This document shows positions 1 to 14,270 of a DNA stretch of 64,000 nucleotides, one piece after another. Position 1 is the first letter of the stretch. Every line of letters starts with the position of its first letter. The notes below the pieces were generated by a model. It worked only from the letters and a program-made list of their open reading frames with translations, did no database searches and was not told the origin of the DNA. The translations under genes and the position numbers were made by a program. Source of the DNA: Saccoglossus kowalevskii (lineage: Eukaryota > Hemichordata > Enteropneusta > Harrimaniidae); NCBI RefSeq assembly GCF_000003605.2, contig NW_003148770.1:686973-750972 (forward strand). The letters run 5' to 3'.

Positions 1-240
1 CTGTTCAGTGTAGACAGGTGTAAACTGCTGTTCAGTGTAGACAGGTGTAAACTGCTGTTCAGTGTAGACAGGTGTAAACTGCTGTTCAGTGTACACAGGT
101 GTAAACTGCTGTTCAGTGTACACAGGTGTAAACTGGAGTTCAGTGTACACAGGTGTAAACTGCTGTTCAGTGTACACAGGTGTAAACTGGTGTTCAGTGT
201 AGACAGGTGTAAACTGCTGTTCAGTGTACACAGGTGTAAC
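1..240. repeat. 27-bp minisatellite beside the TMTC2 3' end
   Basis: Nearly nine head-to-tail copies of a 27-bp unit (CTGTTCAGTGTAGACAGGTG followed by TAAACTG). Copies differ mainly at TAGACA/TACACA and CTGCTG/CTGGTG or CTGGAG. The array runs off the left edge of the window and stops about 22 bp from the TMTC2 stop codon, so it probably lies in the 3' UTR or just beyond it. No TMTC2 polyadenylation signal is visible inside the window. Confidence 0.95.
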
Positions 241-262
241 TATCTCAAGTATGCAATACTAC

Positions 263-3200
263 CTAATTTCCACTGTTGTTTTTTTGTTTGCTTCTATTTA
301 TCATTGTACGAACTTTTCTCAAGTTATCTTTTGTCATTTGGTCGTCTGGTTTCAGTTTAAGTGCTCTAGTGTACTGGAGTTCTGCCTCTAGTAGTTTACC
401 ATTGACATGCAGCATTGCACCCAGATTCATATACGCATTAGGTTCCTGGTAAACAAACAAATATAAACAAATCAAAATATAAATAGTGATCATGTAAAAG
501 TCTAAAATATTCACTGGCTTTCACTTTCTCTGAACTTCATTTTGCCTCTTTCGTTATATTTCATTTTGCCTCTTTTGCATTTTGTGATATTTATGTTGTT
601 TTTCTGCTTTTTTCATTGACTCTAAAATGTGTAAAACTGAAAAAAAAAAAAAAAACATTTTTGTGCATTCCCAATCTCAGGTAGTATGCATAACTTTGAA
701 AACAAAAGATAACTGCAGCTTAACTATAGAGGGTGCTAATTATTCCTGCATGTTGACTTGCATACCTCTGGACTAAGCATGACAGCCTTCCAGTAATACA
801 TCTCTGCGTCTGCATTCAAACCAGCCTGCCTGTGAGCATTTGCACCATTGAACATGATTTCAAAATCATCCGGCCGTAATTTGATGGCTTTACGATACAT
901 GTCGGCAGCTTCTTTGAACTTAGCAATTTCAGCGAAATGTTGACCTTTAAAAAGAATACGTAAATGTTGTAGTAAAATGTGTATATGGAGGGAAAGCTAT
1001 TACTCCCTGAGATTGAACCATGGAAATATGGGATACCACTGATATGTGTATTGCATTCTACTATAATTTAAATTCAATGAATTTATCTTAATAAATTAAT
1101 TTTAATATACATCTGTCTCCTTAACGCCATAATTTAGAGCGTGCCGTAATTTTGTGGAATTTTATGGGGAATTTTCATCCTACCATATTAGGAAATGTGA
1201 ATTCCAAATATTCTGCCCTTATCATCCCGTCCATTTTATTTTGACAGTACTAGGGGGTCTTATCCCCCAGACAAACATATCTACAATGTATCTGAGAAAC
1301 AAAACATAGAAACTCAGTGAGTGTCGATCATTCAATTGTTGGTCAGATAATTCTCATTACACACCCACAATCACATTTGATGGTGTATATATTGGACTAG
1401 GATGATAATACCTCAGAGATTTGAAAAGAGGGAATGCAAATTTAAGTAGCTAGAAGTTTAGAAGATTTTTTTCAGCGAAAAAAGCAGTCTGTTTCATTTT
1501 GTGATGTAAGCAACCATTCGAAGCATTACTAAGCATGGCATAATGAATGCCCACTCACCGTAATGTTGATAAACGCCAGCATTTTCCGGTTCCAAGTCCA
1601 AAGCTTTGTTCAACATATCCGTGGCTTCAGTGTGTCTACCCTATGGGAATAACATTATTTTTGTTTTACATAAAGAGAAAGTTACACCACACACTGTAAT
1701 GTTGACTCTGAAAAACACTGTGAACCGATTAATTTTCACTGCAAGAATTTCATTCATGATTTCAAAAAATTTCATGATTTTATGGCATTTATGAAGACAA
1801 AACTTTGTGAAAGTCACTGATAATCTGTCATAAAACTCCTGAGGAATTTGCACTGCTATAAAATTTTGTGATTTTTATTGACTGTGAAATTTGCGAAAAT
1901 TTGCCTCTGGTGAAATTAAAGTAGTCTACAGTAATTTTTACTCTCTGCGCCAAGGTCATTCGGTCATGTGATATGACTACCTCCAATCTAGACAAACATA
2001 GGTTAATACTGTAGATGAAGTAATATTTACTGGGCAGCCTCCTAAGTGTATTATCTGTAAAAGTGATGGTCGTCATGGTAATGTTATTTGTTATCAAAAT
2101 GGCAGCCATTTTGAAACATTTAATCTTCAACAAAGTTGTGTGCAATATAGTTAAAGTGCAAACAGGATTAGTACTTACTGTTATGTCAAGAAGATGTGCA
2201 TATGTTAAATACGCAGGCACATGGTCTGACTTCACTGACAGTGATTTCAAAAACCAACTCTCCGCTTCCTTGTATTGACCAAGTTTTGACAATGAGTCCC
2301 CTAAGTCCATTACAATATATTTCATGCAATTAGCAAAACAAAACAGTAAAACACAAAGAGCAGACGTAATCGCTAGTTGATTTTTTAATGTATCATTTCT
2401 ACAAAAAAGATCAAACCCATTTCCGTCATGATTCTTTATTTGAAGTGAACATTTTTCTAAATGTCAAAAATTATGAAAAGTGGTCAGATTTGAGCATTTT
2501 TTATGCAACATTCTGGTTATTGACATGCAACATTCACAATTATGAACATCGAACAAAAACAATATTGAACAACATAAGAGACATTTGTTGTTGTTAATAA
2601 AAGCTAAATATTAACAGCATTTCAGAAAACTTACAATATTAATGATAGAACATAAAATAGCAAGATTAAAGTGCATGAACAGCCATTATTTCCAGCGTGA
2701 ATGAAAAGCTTTAATACACAGATATGTTGTTATATTCTTTTGATTGTTGAGACTATGCCCATATATGGACTTTACATTTTTTGAATGATGTCTCAGACAC
2801 CATTGTCAATATATTTTTTTTTTTTGAAAAATGGAAAAGTATTTATAGCGGTTCACATAGGCAACTATGAAACCACATTTACTAGTTAAAAACTTACTAA
2901 AATTATTTTTAACACTTCAAGACATTAAAAAGTTTTTTGTAAGACACTATATTTTTTTTCACCAAGCAAAATTTTGAGATATGTTCTTGTCATAGGTAAA
3001 ATAGGCCATAAAACAGATGAAAAGAAAAATGGATTTGATTGATCATTTTCTGAGTCGAGTACTGTGATCCAATTTCTTTGGACTGAATAATAGTGACTCA
3101 TGTTTTCATTTTTTCCTCCTCCTAAATCCTTATATAAAATAAAGAAAATTGTAATTTTTTTATTTTTGTATAGTGTTCTATCTTTTGTATCGTTCTATCT

Positions 3201-6200
3201 TTCTATATGTCTTGCTCTCAAATTAGAATGTTCAATAAAATATTCATATTTATATTTATAATTTTATGATTGCGTTATTGCATAACCTTGTTAGATCACA
3301 GAATGTTGTTCTATTACATACAGTGGCCATGAACTGAACCAGCTGACTTTGTGAACAATAAGCATGTGTTATTCAGGATGTAAAAAATTGTGAGTGAAAC
3401 TCAAAATATAAACGAAATAAAATGTGAAATGAATGTACTATCTTACATTATAATGTTGCCGGCATGTCTTGGCATAGAGTGGCATATGTGTACCTGCACC
3501 AGGGCTCAAGCAAGCCCCCCCCCCCCCCCCCACACACACACACATAGTTAGATTATCATAGTATGGATTCCTCACAGTGTTATATCAGATTCAGAAATGA
3601 TTCCATAATTTGACAGCTACAAATATGGTACATATGCATAAACTAAAGGTAATGAAGGCAATGCTTATTAAAATATTAACATTATTAACCCACCAGGGTC
3701 TGGCATGTTGCTATGCCTTACTTACCCAACATATTGTACAAACTTTGCGGAGGGTAATAATCTGGTCGTCGTCTTATCGATTCCTTGAATGCCTCAACTG
3801 CTTCCTGTGAATAAATTTAAAGCAATCAGTGAGAATGGAAAACCTTTGCAAGGATGAAATTGATAAATAAATGAGGAGTGAAATGCTATTTATTGGAATT
3901 GAAAAAGAATTGGAATTGAAAAAGAATTGGAATCAAATTCTTCCTTACTCAAGTTTTGAGACAAAACATTAAATTATATCATACCTGCATTTTAATTATC
4001 TGAAAACATCGTTCTGATTAGAGTGTGTTTTTAAATATGCAAACCATGGTGAAATAGACAATATACCAGGGTTTTTCATATATTTAGAAGTAGGCCCAGA
4101 GCATGAAAAAAACATGAAAAGTTAAATCATTCTGTCAACAGAAATCAGCAAAAATAATATTGCCTTAGGTATTTCAGGTTCAAAAGAAAAACATGGGGAA
4201 TATAAATTTACAGAATTACGCAAACAATTTATCTATAATTGATGTATGCTAGTTCCAGGGCCAACTTCACTTAACCATGGTTGCGAGTACTAAGTTTTAG
4301 ATACTGCATCACTGTATCTTGGGATGGTTGAACATGTACACATGTCACATTTAATATAGGCTCCAACCACATTTTTTTTTTAAATTCTTCTTGAGATATG
4401 ATACCAACAAAAGATGAACAATGGCAAATAAAATATTGAATACAAAATTTAAATTTTTTCAGTGGTCGAATTATTAGATTGAGTTTAAGTTTACATGATT
4501 GTGAGATTAAAGATGTGGTTGTACTTTTAAACAGAAACATGGAAACAAACACAGAAAGATTAAAATTTACCAGGGTATATCAAATTGCACTTCTTGTCAA
4601 AATCAAGGTGGACTGATAGAATGAGAAAGTGGTCACTTTAAGTAGCTAGACAAAAATAATAAAATTATGTTTTCAGGCAAAATCCCTTTAATTTAGGGGG
4701 TGCAACAAGCAGATCTCCTGTACACTGACCTCATATTTTTTTTGATCATGTTTAAGTCTTCCCAGATTATAAAGAGCAGAGATGACAGCATTATTGTGGG
4801 TTTTAGGATCCTTTAGACCTGTATCATCTAGAGTCGCGGCATGAAGATACACTCTTTCTGCATCATCATCACGACCAACCGCAACCAACGTGAGACCAAG
4901 ATTCAAGTGAGCCACTGTAAAAAAAAAATATATTAGAGATAAAAATGTGCGGGAAGGGAAGGTTCGGATCTTCTCAGTCACGGAAGTGAAAACTGAAACG
5001 AACACGTCATGTAAACTAGAACTCAATCTTGTTTATTCATCAACAACAGCGTAATACAGATGTTAACTCATAAACAACTGGAAAGCAACTGCTCAAAACG
5101 AGCGCAAAAACATACAATGTTGCCATAGATCGCGTCAAGTAACAATTTGTAGGGCGGGAGGCGTTCCCATTGCCCGATTACGAATACGGTGTTTACTCCG
5201 ACGTTCGAAACAAATATTGGCCAAATTAAAACTGGGTGTGCTAGTTTCTCATAGCATTACATGCAAAAAATGAAATATGAAGAAAATATGGTTATGAATA
5301 AATGATCAATAATTCAAATGAATCTCCCCCACAAAGATATCATCACAAAATGGATTTTTAGAAAGCGTGACGAAATATAAACTATCGTATTGGAAGTGCA
5401 CATAAACCCCAAATTGTATTTATTGTATTCTGGGTCATTATAATATTACTCATCCAATTTGGATGTACGTGTAATATAATTTGTTTTGATCACACACATT
5501 CCATGTTTTGTTGTACATTACAATGTAGGATACTGGCTGAGATTCATTCACTATAAACGAATGCGACTTTGGGGGAACCTTGCTTAAGGTCCGCAGGTGC
5601 TTGTCTTCGACCTGGTTGATGCCAGGATAGCGCATTAAAATTGCCATTTGATAGAAAGATGATCACACAGCCCTGTCATGTTGTCCCAAACAGGAAATGA
5701 CTAGTGGCAAAATGCACTATGTGTTAGCACTAACAATTGCAATTTGCACTTACAAAATAAAAAAAAAATTCAGGAACTGTCGCCTGGCACAAAAACATTT
5801 AAAAAAAAAAAAATGTAGGATAATGTCTGGCATCTGTGATAATGTACCATATTTATTCTATTATTGTGCTTGGATAAATGACAGAAGGATGTTTATTGTA
5901 CATGCCTTCACTTTTACACAAATTTAAAACATGGCTGAATTTAGAATACTGTGGGCCAGTGAAGAATGTATTAACTACAATACATTAGAAAGGGAAATTT
6001 TCACTTTAGTAACTTGTTGACTATACTTTGTTTATATTTCATCATTTCTGTGGTTTTATAGTACAAACTACCGGTAGTAGACTTACTTGCAAGTCGAGGT
6101 CTATATCTTATAGCATTGTGATAACACACAATGGCTTCTTCAAATCGGTCGATTTCTTGAAGTAAAACACCCCTAGAAATAAAAACTTTATTGAAGTGAA

Positions 6201-9200
6201 GTGTTTCTATGAGGTACACAAAGGAGAGTACTTACATATGATTGCTTTTGAACTGTTTCCTTGGTAACCTATTTTAAGTACAAATGCTTCATATTATTTC
6301 CGCTACATATGACAAACTAAAGCACCATTCCAATTTTAATAGTTTAATCTGTGAAAGGCAATGGTACTTTTCACAAAATAAAACTAATATTTTTCTTTAA
6401 AAAATCTCAAATAAAAACCATTCTCAACTACATTTGTACAATGCAATGTAAATGTGTATATCACATGACCCTGAATTAATAAATATTTTTTTACTGGCAT
6501 ATTATTTAAAACTTGTTTTTATCTCAGTGCAATGTTTAGGTGATTTATTATGCATGTTTGTGTACATGATTTCATGGTAAAACTCATAATATCAACTTAC
6601 AACAATTCAATCTTTGGTTCATTAATGCACTGAATTTGTCTATTCGGATTTCTGCTTGTTCTCACTTGTTTGTTATGTAAGTGTTTAGAATTTCACAAAA
6701 TTGTGTACCTTTACCAGCCTGACTGGAATGTTACCTGTCGGAGCATATGGGCTGGCAGTAACATTGGTCATGTGTATTTTGTAATTTTGCCTAATGCAAT
6801 AAAAACGTATAATGACCCTGGCTAATAAGGTTCACTGGCAACAAAGTTGTCAACATGTTATCAAAAATAGGAACTACATGTACCTAGGAGTGGGACACAG
6901 CGATACAGGCAAATTTCTGAATTTGTTATCTTTGTGCCTTAAGCTACTGTGAGTTTCAAGCCCTTGTTATTTCTAGATCTATTATAAGCTGCACATATAA
7001 ATATGTAGTATTTTCGAATTTCAAAACATATTTTTGTGAAATAACAATTAAAGTGCCACCTTATTTTTTTCAACACAATTGGTGTATAAGGACACAATCA
7101 AATATATTTAAAATACTCTTTAATTAATTGTTGACAGAAATACAGTTTAATTTGTAGAAAACGCAAAAACATTGACATTTTCCAGAAACAGGTCAAAGTG
7201 ACCATTGTTCAATTCAATCCCAAAACGTATTTACCCACAAGGCATTATGACTGATGATAATTAAAATTTTCTGGAAAGTTTGTTCCATTTTTTTTTTTCA
7301 AATTTGTATGGCTTATTTACTTAATTAATATTTTTAGAATTTTCTAGAAACACAATTTTCTAACTATGATCATAGCAGAAAAAAAAACACAATTTACTTT
7401 CCCTGATGTGGCACTACTACACAGTGAAAGGTACATGGTATGCAGTGGTAGGAAAGAGACAAACAAACAACTAACACTGCACCCATTGTTATCAAAACCA
7501 GTTAAACTACAAGGTACGGTCTGTTTTATGTTCAGACACGACCTGCCACGGTTCACTGACAATATTTACACACACACTTCTTGTACAGTAGCAGCAACTC
7601 AACTAATTTTGCTACCTACATCTAGTACCGGTACATTATGAGGGACCATTGTCATAATCACATACTCCATGTGACTGACCAAAAGAAAATCAAAAAAAAA
7701 AACTTGGAGTATTTTAAGTTTTCAAATCATATAGTTGAAATTATTTTCAAAATTATATCAAAACAATCAGCAATAGTAGGGGGTAACACTTATAAATAGA
7801 ATAATTACAAAATATTGTTTCCATAGAAACAAGTTATGTTCTCTTTGTTATTTATTTAACGAAAAATTTCATTCATCAAAATATCAAGTAGTTTTTATCT
7901 TTTCCCATTTTCACTACTTCGCATCTATCCCTAATTTTGAAAAAATCAAAACCTCTGAAAAACACAAACTGATTGAGGTTTCACAGGTTAGAGACATATT
8001 GTCAATATTCAAAGACTCAAGTGATTAATAAGATCGAGATGGATATCGCCTCAAAAGTAAGGTCCCCAATTAACAGGATGTACAGTAATAACCATGGAGA
8101 TACTTACAAATTATAGTGCACATCCGCCATATTAGAACGATACTCTAAAGCTTTTCTGTAAGCTGTTTCAGCTTCTTCTATGTTACCCTGTGATTTCAGA
8201 ATATTAGCAAGATTGCCCCACGCTAAAAACATACAAAGTGTAAAGCAGACATGCACATAATTTTAATATTCACAAAAACATGCAGTACACACACTAGGAT
8301 TATGCAGAGCCACTGGAATACTAACCATTTCATTTACAGACATATTCACTAATAGTATTGCAACTGTATTTATCTTGCAATTATTCAAATCTGTAGTTTT
8401 ATATACATATCTACCTTTCAATTTGATGCATTAACAAGCAGAGTGTCAGCTGAAACAGCTCGACATTGTGATATATTGTTGGAATACAAACAAAATAATG
8501 GTGGGTTGCCAATGGGTTTTTTAAAAATAAGTTGAAAATATAAAGATGATGCTGATAACAGATAATGACAAACAATCAGTAGCTCAAAAACAAAAAAAAA
8601 CACTTTTTTTTTACCTTTTGGTGGGTTGATTTTAATGCCACTTCTGTACAACGATTCCTCAGTTTGCCAGTCTTGGTTTCTCAGTACTGTACGTACACTG
8701 AACAACACTAATAACACTGATATCGACACATGTAAATACTTGTGATGTGATTTCTTTATATTGTTGTGTATGACGCATATTCCAAGCGAAACAAGCAACG
8801 TATAACCCATGCTCGGAATGTACAAGATGCGTTCGGCGACAACAAATCCAACGTAGAAGAATATATTTGTTGCTGGTATGAACGGTAAAACCAAAATTGA
8901 CAATGCAACAATCGCCACATGTACGCTTTTAAACTGTTCGCATGTTTTATACCGATAATCATAATGCGCGAGGTCTACACTTCCATTGGAGTGCTTTGTC
9001 AATTTTTGGAAGTCAGCGTTTCTATGCATTTGACGTAAACAATACCAAGTGAAAACTACTAAACTGATGAACATCAGCACTGTTGCAAGGTTACGAAAAT
9101 CTTGTACATTTTCTATCAAAGGAATGGCTTCCATCGACCAATCAAAACTCAGTAGATATGGGTTGAGCAGCAGCCAGAGATTAAAAGCGGGCAGAAAGTT

Positions 9201-12200
9201 AAAGGTCAATGACCTTGTTAGTACACTGCTGTGATTGGATGCTGGATTATCCGCTGGTGCAAACTCCGGAGGGCTACTCCCCATAATAGAGACTCTGGTT
9301 GTCAGGACAACAATACCCCATAAAGCTGAACATAATAGACCAAGAAAAAGAGAACGGTGTTTTACCTGCAACAGAATCAAGTGTAAATATGAAGAAGACA
9401 ACCCTAATAAAGCTAAGAAAATACTGGTAAAAATATTTTTGGTAAACTTCAAAAATTTATGCACATGTATGCCTTTTTTATTTTCATTTTGAAATTGTCA
9501 TCAAATTTAAAAATTTTCAAAAAAAAAACTTTTTTTTTATCATTTTTTCTAAAATTTTGACAAACAAATCAGTAATGCAGCAACCAGTAACATGAATATT
9601 TTGGGAATGACTAACTGAGTTTTAGTTTATGATGTGTGAACTGATATAACAAATTAAAACATTTAAGGGACGACGTCAAAAGATCGATGTCGGATAAAAA
9701 ACTTAATTGAATTCCTTTAGTTTTTTTCCAAACCCCCCTACCCCCCACTGAAACTTAATTGATAAATATTGGTCATGGCGTCAGACTACATTCACCATTA
9801 AATACAAATTGATAATAGGACAGTAGTATTGCATAGCAGTTGGTTGTCGGGTGGGTGTAAAAAGAGTTTACAAATGCATCTCATTTGATGCACAGATTTA
9901 CCGGTACACTCGAACCAAACCATTTTTCTCTTGTTTTTTTCCCTTTTCGGTTATTTCTGTCCATGATTGGATAGAACTACAAATTTTTTTGACTTCATTA
10001 AAAAATAAAATCGTTTTTGTAGGATGGAAACTTTTTGAGGTCAAAACCCCCCACCCCCAAACTAAAGGAAATAAGTTTTTTATACGACATCGATCTTTTG
10101 ACGTTGTCCCTAAGGGGATTAACCATTAAAAACTCTAGGATGGGAAATGGAAGAAATGTGCAAATTATTTTTTTCTTCTCTTAGTTTTGAGTTAGTTTTT
10201 TTTTTCATGATGATGTTGTTATTATTTTTTTTTGCTTTTCTCTATAAAATGGGTCTAGATTTATTTTTTTTTCAATTTTTTTTCTGTGATGGTATTTTCC
10301 CCCAAATTCCTGATACTCAACCCACAATGCGAAGATATATACACTATCTTCACTCATCACAGATTACATACACTGTAATGTGGACTTATGGTACACATTT
10401 GTTGAAACATAAAAACAGTCTAGTTTGGGTACAAAGTGTGCTTTCTTTACGATTAGTATAAGAACTTTCAGAAGCCAATTCATAAATTATTTTGAGTGTC
10501 TGGATCAATACAGTAGTGTGAAAATGTATGTAAACCTGTCCCAGTCTGCTTGTATACTGTTTCAGGATGGCTAGCGGCAATAAACTGTCTCCTTAATATG
10601 ATTTACAACATACTCTAGTCACATACCACACACTATATATCAACTTAGGTGACATGTTGGTATTTTGCAAGTCACTGATGCCCCCCCCCCCAAAAAAATT
10701 ATCTTATTAAAATATATCAAATATCATCATTGCTTTTTTTTGTAAACAACCATCGCTGGCAAAATTATAAATTATTAATCTGGAATTCAGTAAATATAGA
10801 CATATTAATTACTGTAGAACTTTTTATTTTTGCTTAGAATTAATTTTCTCTATTTTCGCTAAAGGAATGATTCAGTGAAAATAAAATCTATCGAATATAC
10901 CTTTTTTCCTATATTTTACGTTCAACTTGTCAAAAATCATTGAAAATGAATTCCACACAAAACGCCCAAAAAGTCTTTTCAGTAAAAATTAATTCCAGCT
11001 AAAATTAAGTATTTTACAGTAGACAGGCATAGTAGCCACGTAGCATCTGTTTGTATCACATGTTATGTAAACATACAATATATTGTACCCGTTTTATTCA
11101 TCGCATTTCACTCCAAAATGACACCGTGCAGACTGTGACATTTTAACTTTGTAAAATCAATCTGTGGTGACAATGCGAGAGGCCATTCTCGACTTTACTT
11201 TCACTCACCTTGTAAAAGACTTGGAAAATATTGAGTGGAGGAATTTTATTCCAAACTAAAATATCATATACAACATTGACAGCCAGTACAGTGATTCCCT
11301 GTTCTTTCCATAGCATACTACATGCTGCACACACTAAACTTAACACTAAGTTACGCCATGCAGTCGCTGTGAAGTGTCGCCGGCTAATGGGATCGTGTAC
11401 CTGCAGCCAAGCGGCATCTCTACTTTGGCAATACTTGATATACATCAGGAAGGATAAAAGAAAGAACATTGCAGCACCAATTTCTGCTCTTCCAACAATC
11501 CCTGCAACAGCTTCAGTATGAATTGGATGAGTCGCGAACATGAGTCCACACAGAAAACCTTGTTTTTTAGATTTTAGTAAAAACTGAGACAGTGAAGTAA
11601 ATAGCGCAACAACAACACCATGCATGATGACATTGGTGAGGTGAAACCAGAATGGATTGAGTTCCCCTTGTAGGTAGTTGAGTCGGAATGATAAAACACA
11701 CAGAGGACGATAAGATTTGTGACTCCCGCTGTGTGTAAGCGGTGTTCCCCAAAAGTCATCCATAAAGATGTTCTGCCATGGTGTCTCCGGCAACAGATCT
11801 TGGTTCTTTTGAATTGCACGACTGGAATGTGAACAGAAAGTTAATTTCATTATAAATTTGTGACACGTTGCCATGGAAACTGTTTAATATTCTGTTGTGA
11901 GACTAAAAAATGTTAAATTAAATCTGAGATACAAGTTTTCTAATTTGTTTTAACAATCATAAAAATTTAACTTTTTAAAATTAGTACCAATGTGATGACT
12001 TACAAATATTATTTACAAATTATCATACTTCCCAAATTTAAATAAATTTGAATATATTTTTGTTATTTTCACCCCCCTCCACTACAATTTACATATTGTT
12101 TGACTTGAAGCATTTAATGAAGGAAATTTTGTTGAGTTTCCACAGTAATTTTGTTTTTTAATTATTTGTTCTCCAAATGACAAATAATTTTCATAATACA

Positions 12201-13545
12201 TGTAACATCAAATTCGCATAATAATGTGTATCTTCTTAAGATAGAAATAATTAACATAACAATAACATCTATTGTTCCAGAAAGGTCAAGTGTGCTGCTT
12301 GAATTGCCAAGCAAGATAATTAGGTAATGAAGAACAATGTGCTGCCAAATGTTAATGAAAAGAAAAAGACAGGAATGTGCAAATGAGTGTGAAAACGCAA
12401 ATCATTCAAACCTTACTTTGTATTAAAGGACAAAGCAGAGTCTTTTACATCAACGCCCAAAACGTTGACAAATGTACTGTGTGGTTAGTGCATTTCAATT
12501 AGGTTTAGAATGGTCAGAAGGAACATGCAAAAACACACAAGGTAATTTATCCTATCACAACATTCTAGGATAAAGTACACATACGTAATTAGAGCAAAGT
12601 AGACTATAGAAAACGATTACTTTCTATGGCCTGCCATTAGAGAAACTACAACGATACAATGGTTGACTAGTCATGCATAATCTACAACAGAATTCACTCA
12701 ATTCACTCCATAATGTTCAGGCCCACACACAAAAAATATTTCTGATCAGTATGCAAGCCAGTTAAAAATGTACATTTCCAGTTTGTTTTTTGGGGGGGTT
12801 TCAGAAAAACTAAAACTAAAATTCAGTTCTTATTAAAAATAATAGCATATGCATTGACGTTGAAAAACAATTTGTCCAGAAACTTTTTTGTGAGCTTTCA
12901 GATATTGTGAGTGGTGACTAATTTTTTTTTTTAGAAAGTAAAAAAAGTTTGTTATAATATTCAAATGCATTATTTAAACAATAGTCAAAGTAAACAATTT
13001 GAAATCTTCCAACTATTTGAACTTTAGAGATAAATAATTAGATTCAGTTTGATTGTTTAACTGTTAACTGATTTACATGTGATTATCTAATAATAATTGC
13101 ATAAACAAACACGACACGCGGGTGTCACACTCCATTATGCGTTGTTGTTTTTTGAGGTGTATAAAATGGTGGTACTTTTGTCTATTAACTTTAAATAGCC
13201 ACTGAACCCTGGGAGCTAGCAAGCATGAACTTTCCCCACAATAACCTGCTTCTTTGAAACAGACCATGCATACACATTGAATAAAATAGTTGGCAAAAAT
13301 CAGTATAGGTAAAAAATAGTAAGAGATGTTTGCTTTGACATTGGCAGCGTGTACACGCCAGCGCCACGTTAAATTGAACAGGCAAAGATTCCTGGTAAAG
13401 CACACACACGCGGCATTGTGAATAAGTGACTAACAACTCTTAAGTGACCGTGGCTACATTACCTATCATCGTATGCGAAGTCGGCCGACAACGTGTTCAA
13501 ATACACGGCCGATCCGACAAACGCACAAGCCAGAGGTAGAAACAT
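263..13545 (-). CDS. TMTC2: Protein O-mannosyl-transferase TMTC2, 11 coding exons, 825 aa
   Basis: ER multipass enzyme of the TMTC1-4 family, which transfers O-linked mannose to cadherin domains. It has an N-terminal GT-C type membrane region and a lumenal C-terminal TPR array. Coding exons read from the sequence (minus strand, 5' to 3'): 13463-13545, 11209-11821, 8615-9365, 8108-8222, 6087-6172, 4730-4914, 3726-3804, 2179-2300, 1559-1640, 766-944 and 263-445. Every junction is GT-AG and the phases agree, giving 2478 nt including TAA; human TMTC2 is about 836 aa. Visible landmarks are YLNTLSADFAYDDS (about residues 15-28, with the first-loop Asp pair D26-D27), NDFWGT-like DDFWGTPLTHSGSHKSYRPL, HPIHTEAVAGIVGRAE, KEQGITVLAV, FDWSMEAIPL and VAERILYIPSMGY. 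TPR repeats run from about residue 483 (AWGNLANILKSQG) to the end (MNLGAMLHVNGKLLEAE). LTHSGSHKSYRPL, SADFxYDDSRAI and SGIKxNP favour TMTC2 over TMTC1, 3 or 4. GRAE replaces the more usual GRAD. Several introns carry MITEs. It is divergent from RIOK1. Confidence 0.95.
9663..10113. mobile_element. Inverted-repeat MITE, about 450 bp, in TMTC2 intron 2
   Basis: The ends are long inverted repeats. The left end reads TTAAGGGACGACGTCAAAAG and continues through ATCGATGTCG; the right end is its reverse complement with few mismatches (CGACATCGATCTTTTGACGT then TGTCCCTAA). Flanking TTAA/CTAA suggests a TA or TTAA target. The core shows no protein. A second inner inverted match (ATAAAAAACTTA against AAGTTTTTTATA) extends the arms to about 40 bp. 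Confidence 0.8.
10810..11022. mobile_element. TACTGTAG palindromic MITE, copy 1 (TMTC2 intron 2)
   Basis: An AT-rich element of about 212 bp that starts TACTGTAGAA and ends TTTTACAGTA, with subterminal inverted segments (ATTTTCGCTAAAGG near the left, AATTCCAGCTAAAATTAA near the right). A clearly homologous second copy lies at 51172-51383. The shared core includes GAATGATTC-GTGAAAATAAAAT and ACGCCCAAAAAG. The TA at each end may be the target duplication. It is non-coding. Confidence 0.8.
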
Positions 13546-14270
13546 TGTTGTTTACGATAACCAACTGTCCCCAGGTTGACGAGAAACTACACATTTCTGG
13601 TCATCGGGTACTGTCAACTTGATTTACGACCACTAAGGAACGACCTTTGGCATGCGGAAGTCGTTTAGTGTACACATCTCGGTTGTATAACTATTTCAGT
13701 TATTTACAGACTATCGTTTCGCCTTTTCATTTTTCCGGCATGAGTGGAAATAAATCAATGGGTTAAATATTTATTCTTGAACCTAATGTTTATACTTATA
13801 AACAAAATTACATTAATGATATAAACGTTGTTGATTTAATTGCCTATTATTCAATAATTTTTGTAAATATCGAATTGCCGCATTATGAAAATACCGATAG
13901 ATGTGTAGTATGTTGTGCAATATGCAGAGCACATTGATTGCATTATTTCGTTGACAAACACAGAATACGTCGAACTAAAGCAAAGATCTGGTTATACAGA
14001 AACAGGTTAGTGTTTGTAGACAATTTTGAGATGTGATTTTGGTCCATTACACTGTGAAATAAGGTTAAATCGTATGCCCTTTATTGCGATCGGCTCCCGG
14101 TAAACAAATGCACGTGTCCTGTCTTACCATAGATATTTATATTGCAGGGTATGTGGTCGTATAAACTTATCTTCCATGTCAATCGATAATAATGATAGCA
14201 CAAAAATATGTATTTTACAGGAATCGTACACTTTTCAATAATAACAAAAACACTGTGAAGTTCAAAAGAA
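13546..14270. promoter_or_regulatory. Divergent TMTC2/RIOK1 intergenic region
   Basis: The 725 bp between the two start codons must hold both promoters. A likely 5'-UTR intron of RIOK1 can be read: AACAG|GTTAGTG at 14001-14011 as donor and TATTTTACAG ending at 14220 as acceptor, with the exon resuming 50 nt before the ATG. No TATA box is convincing. The donor choice is inference; the acceptor is a good match by eye. Confidence 0.5.

Noticed and set aside
13073-13436. Minus-strand open frames in TMTC2 intron 1 as an alternative first exon
   Set aside because: They do not resemble the TMTC N terminus, while the exon at 13463-13545 gives the expected YLNTLSADFAYDD.
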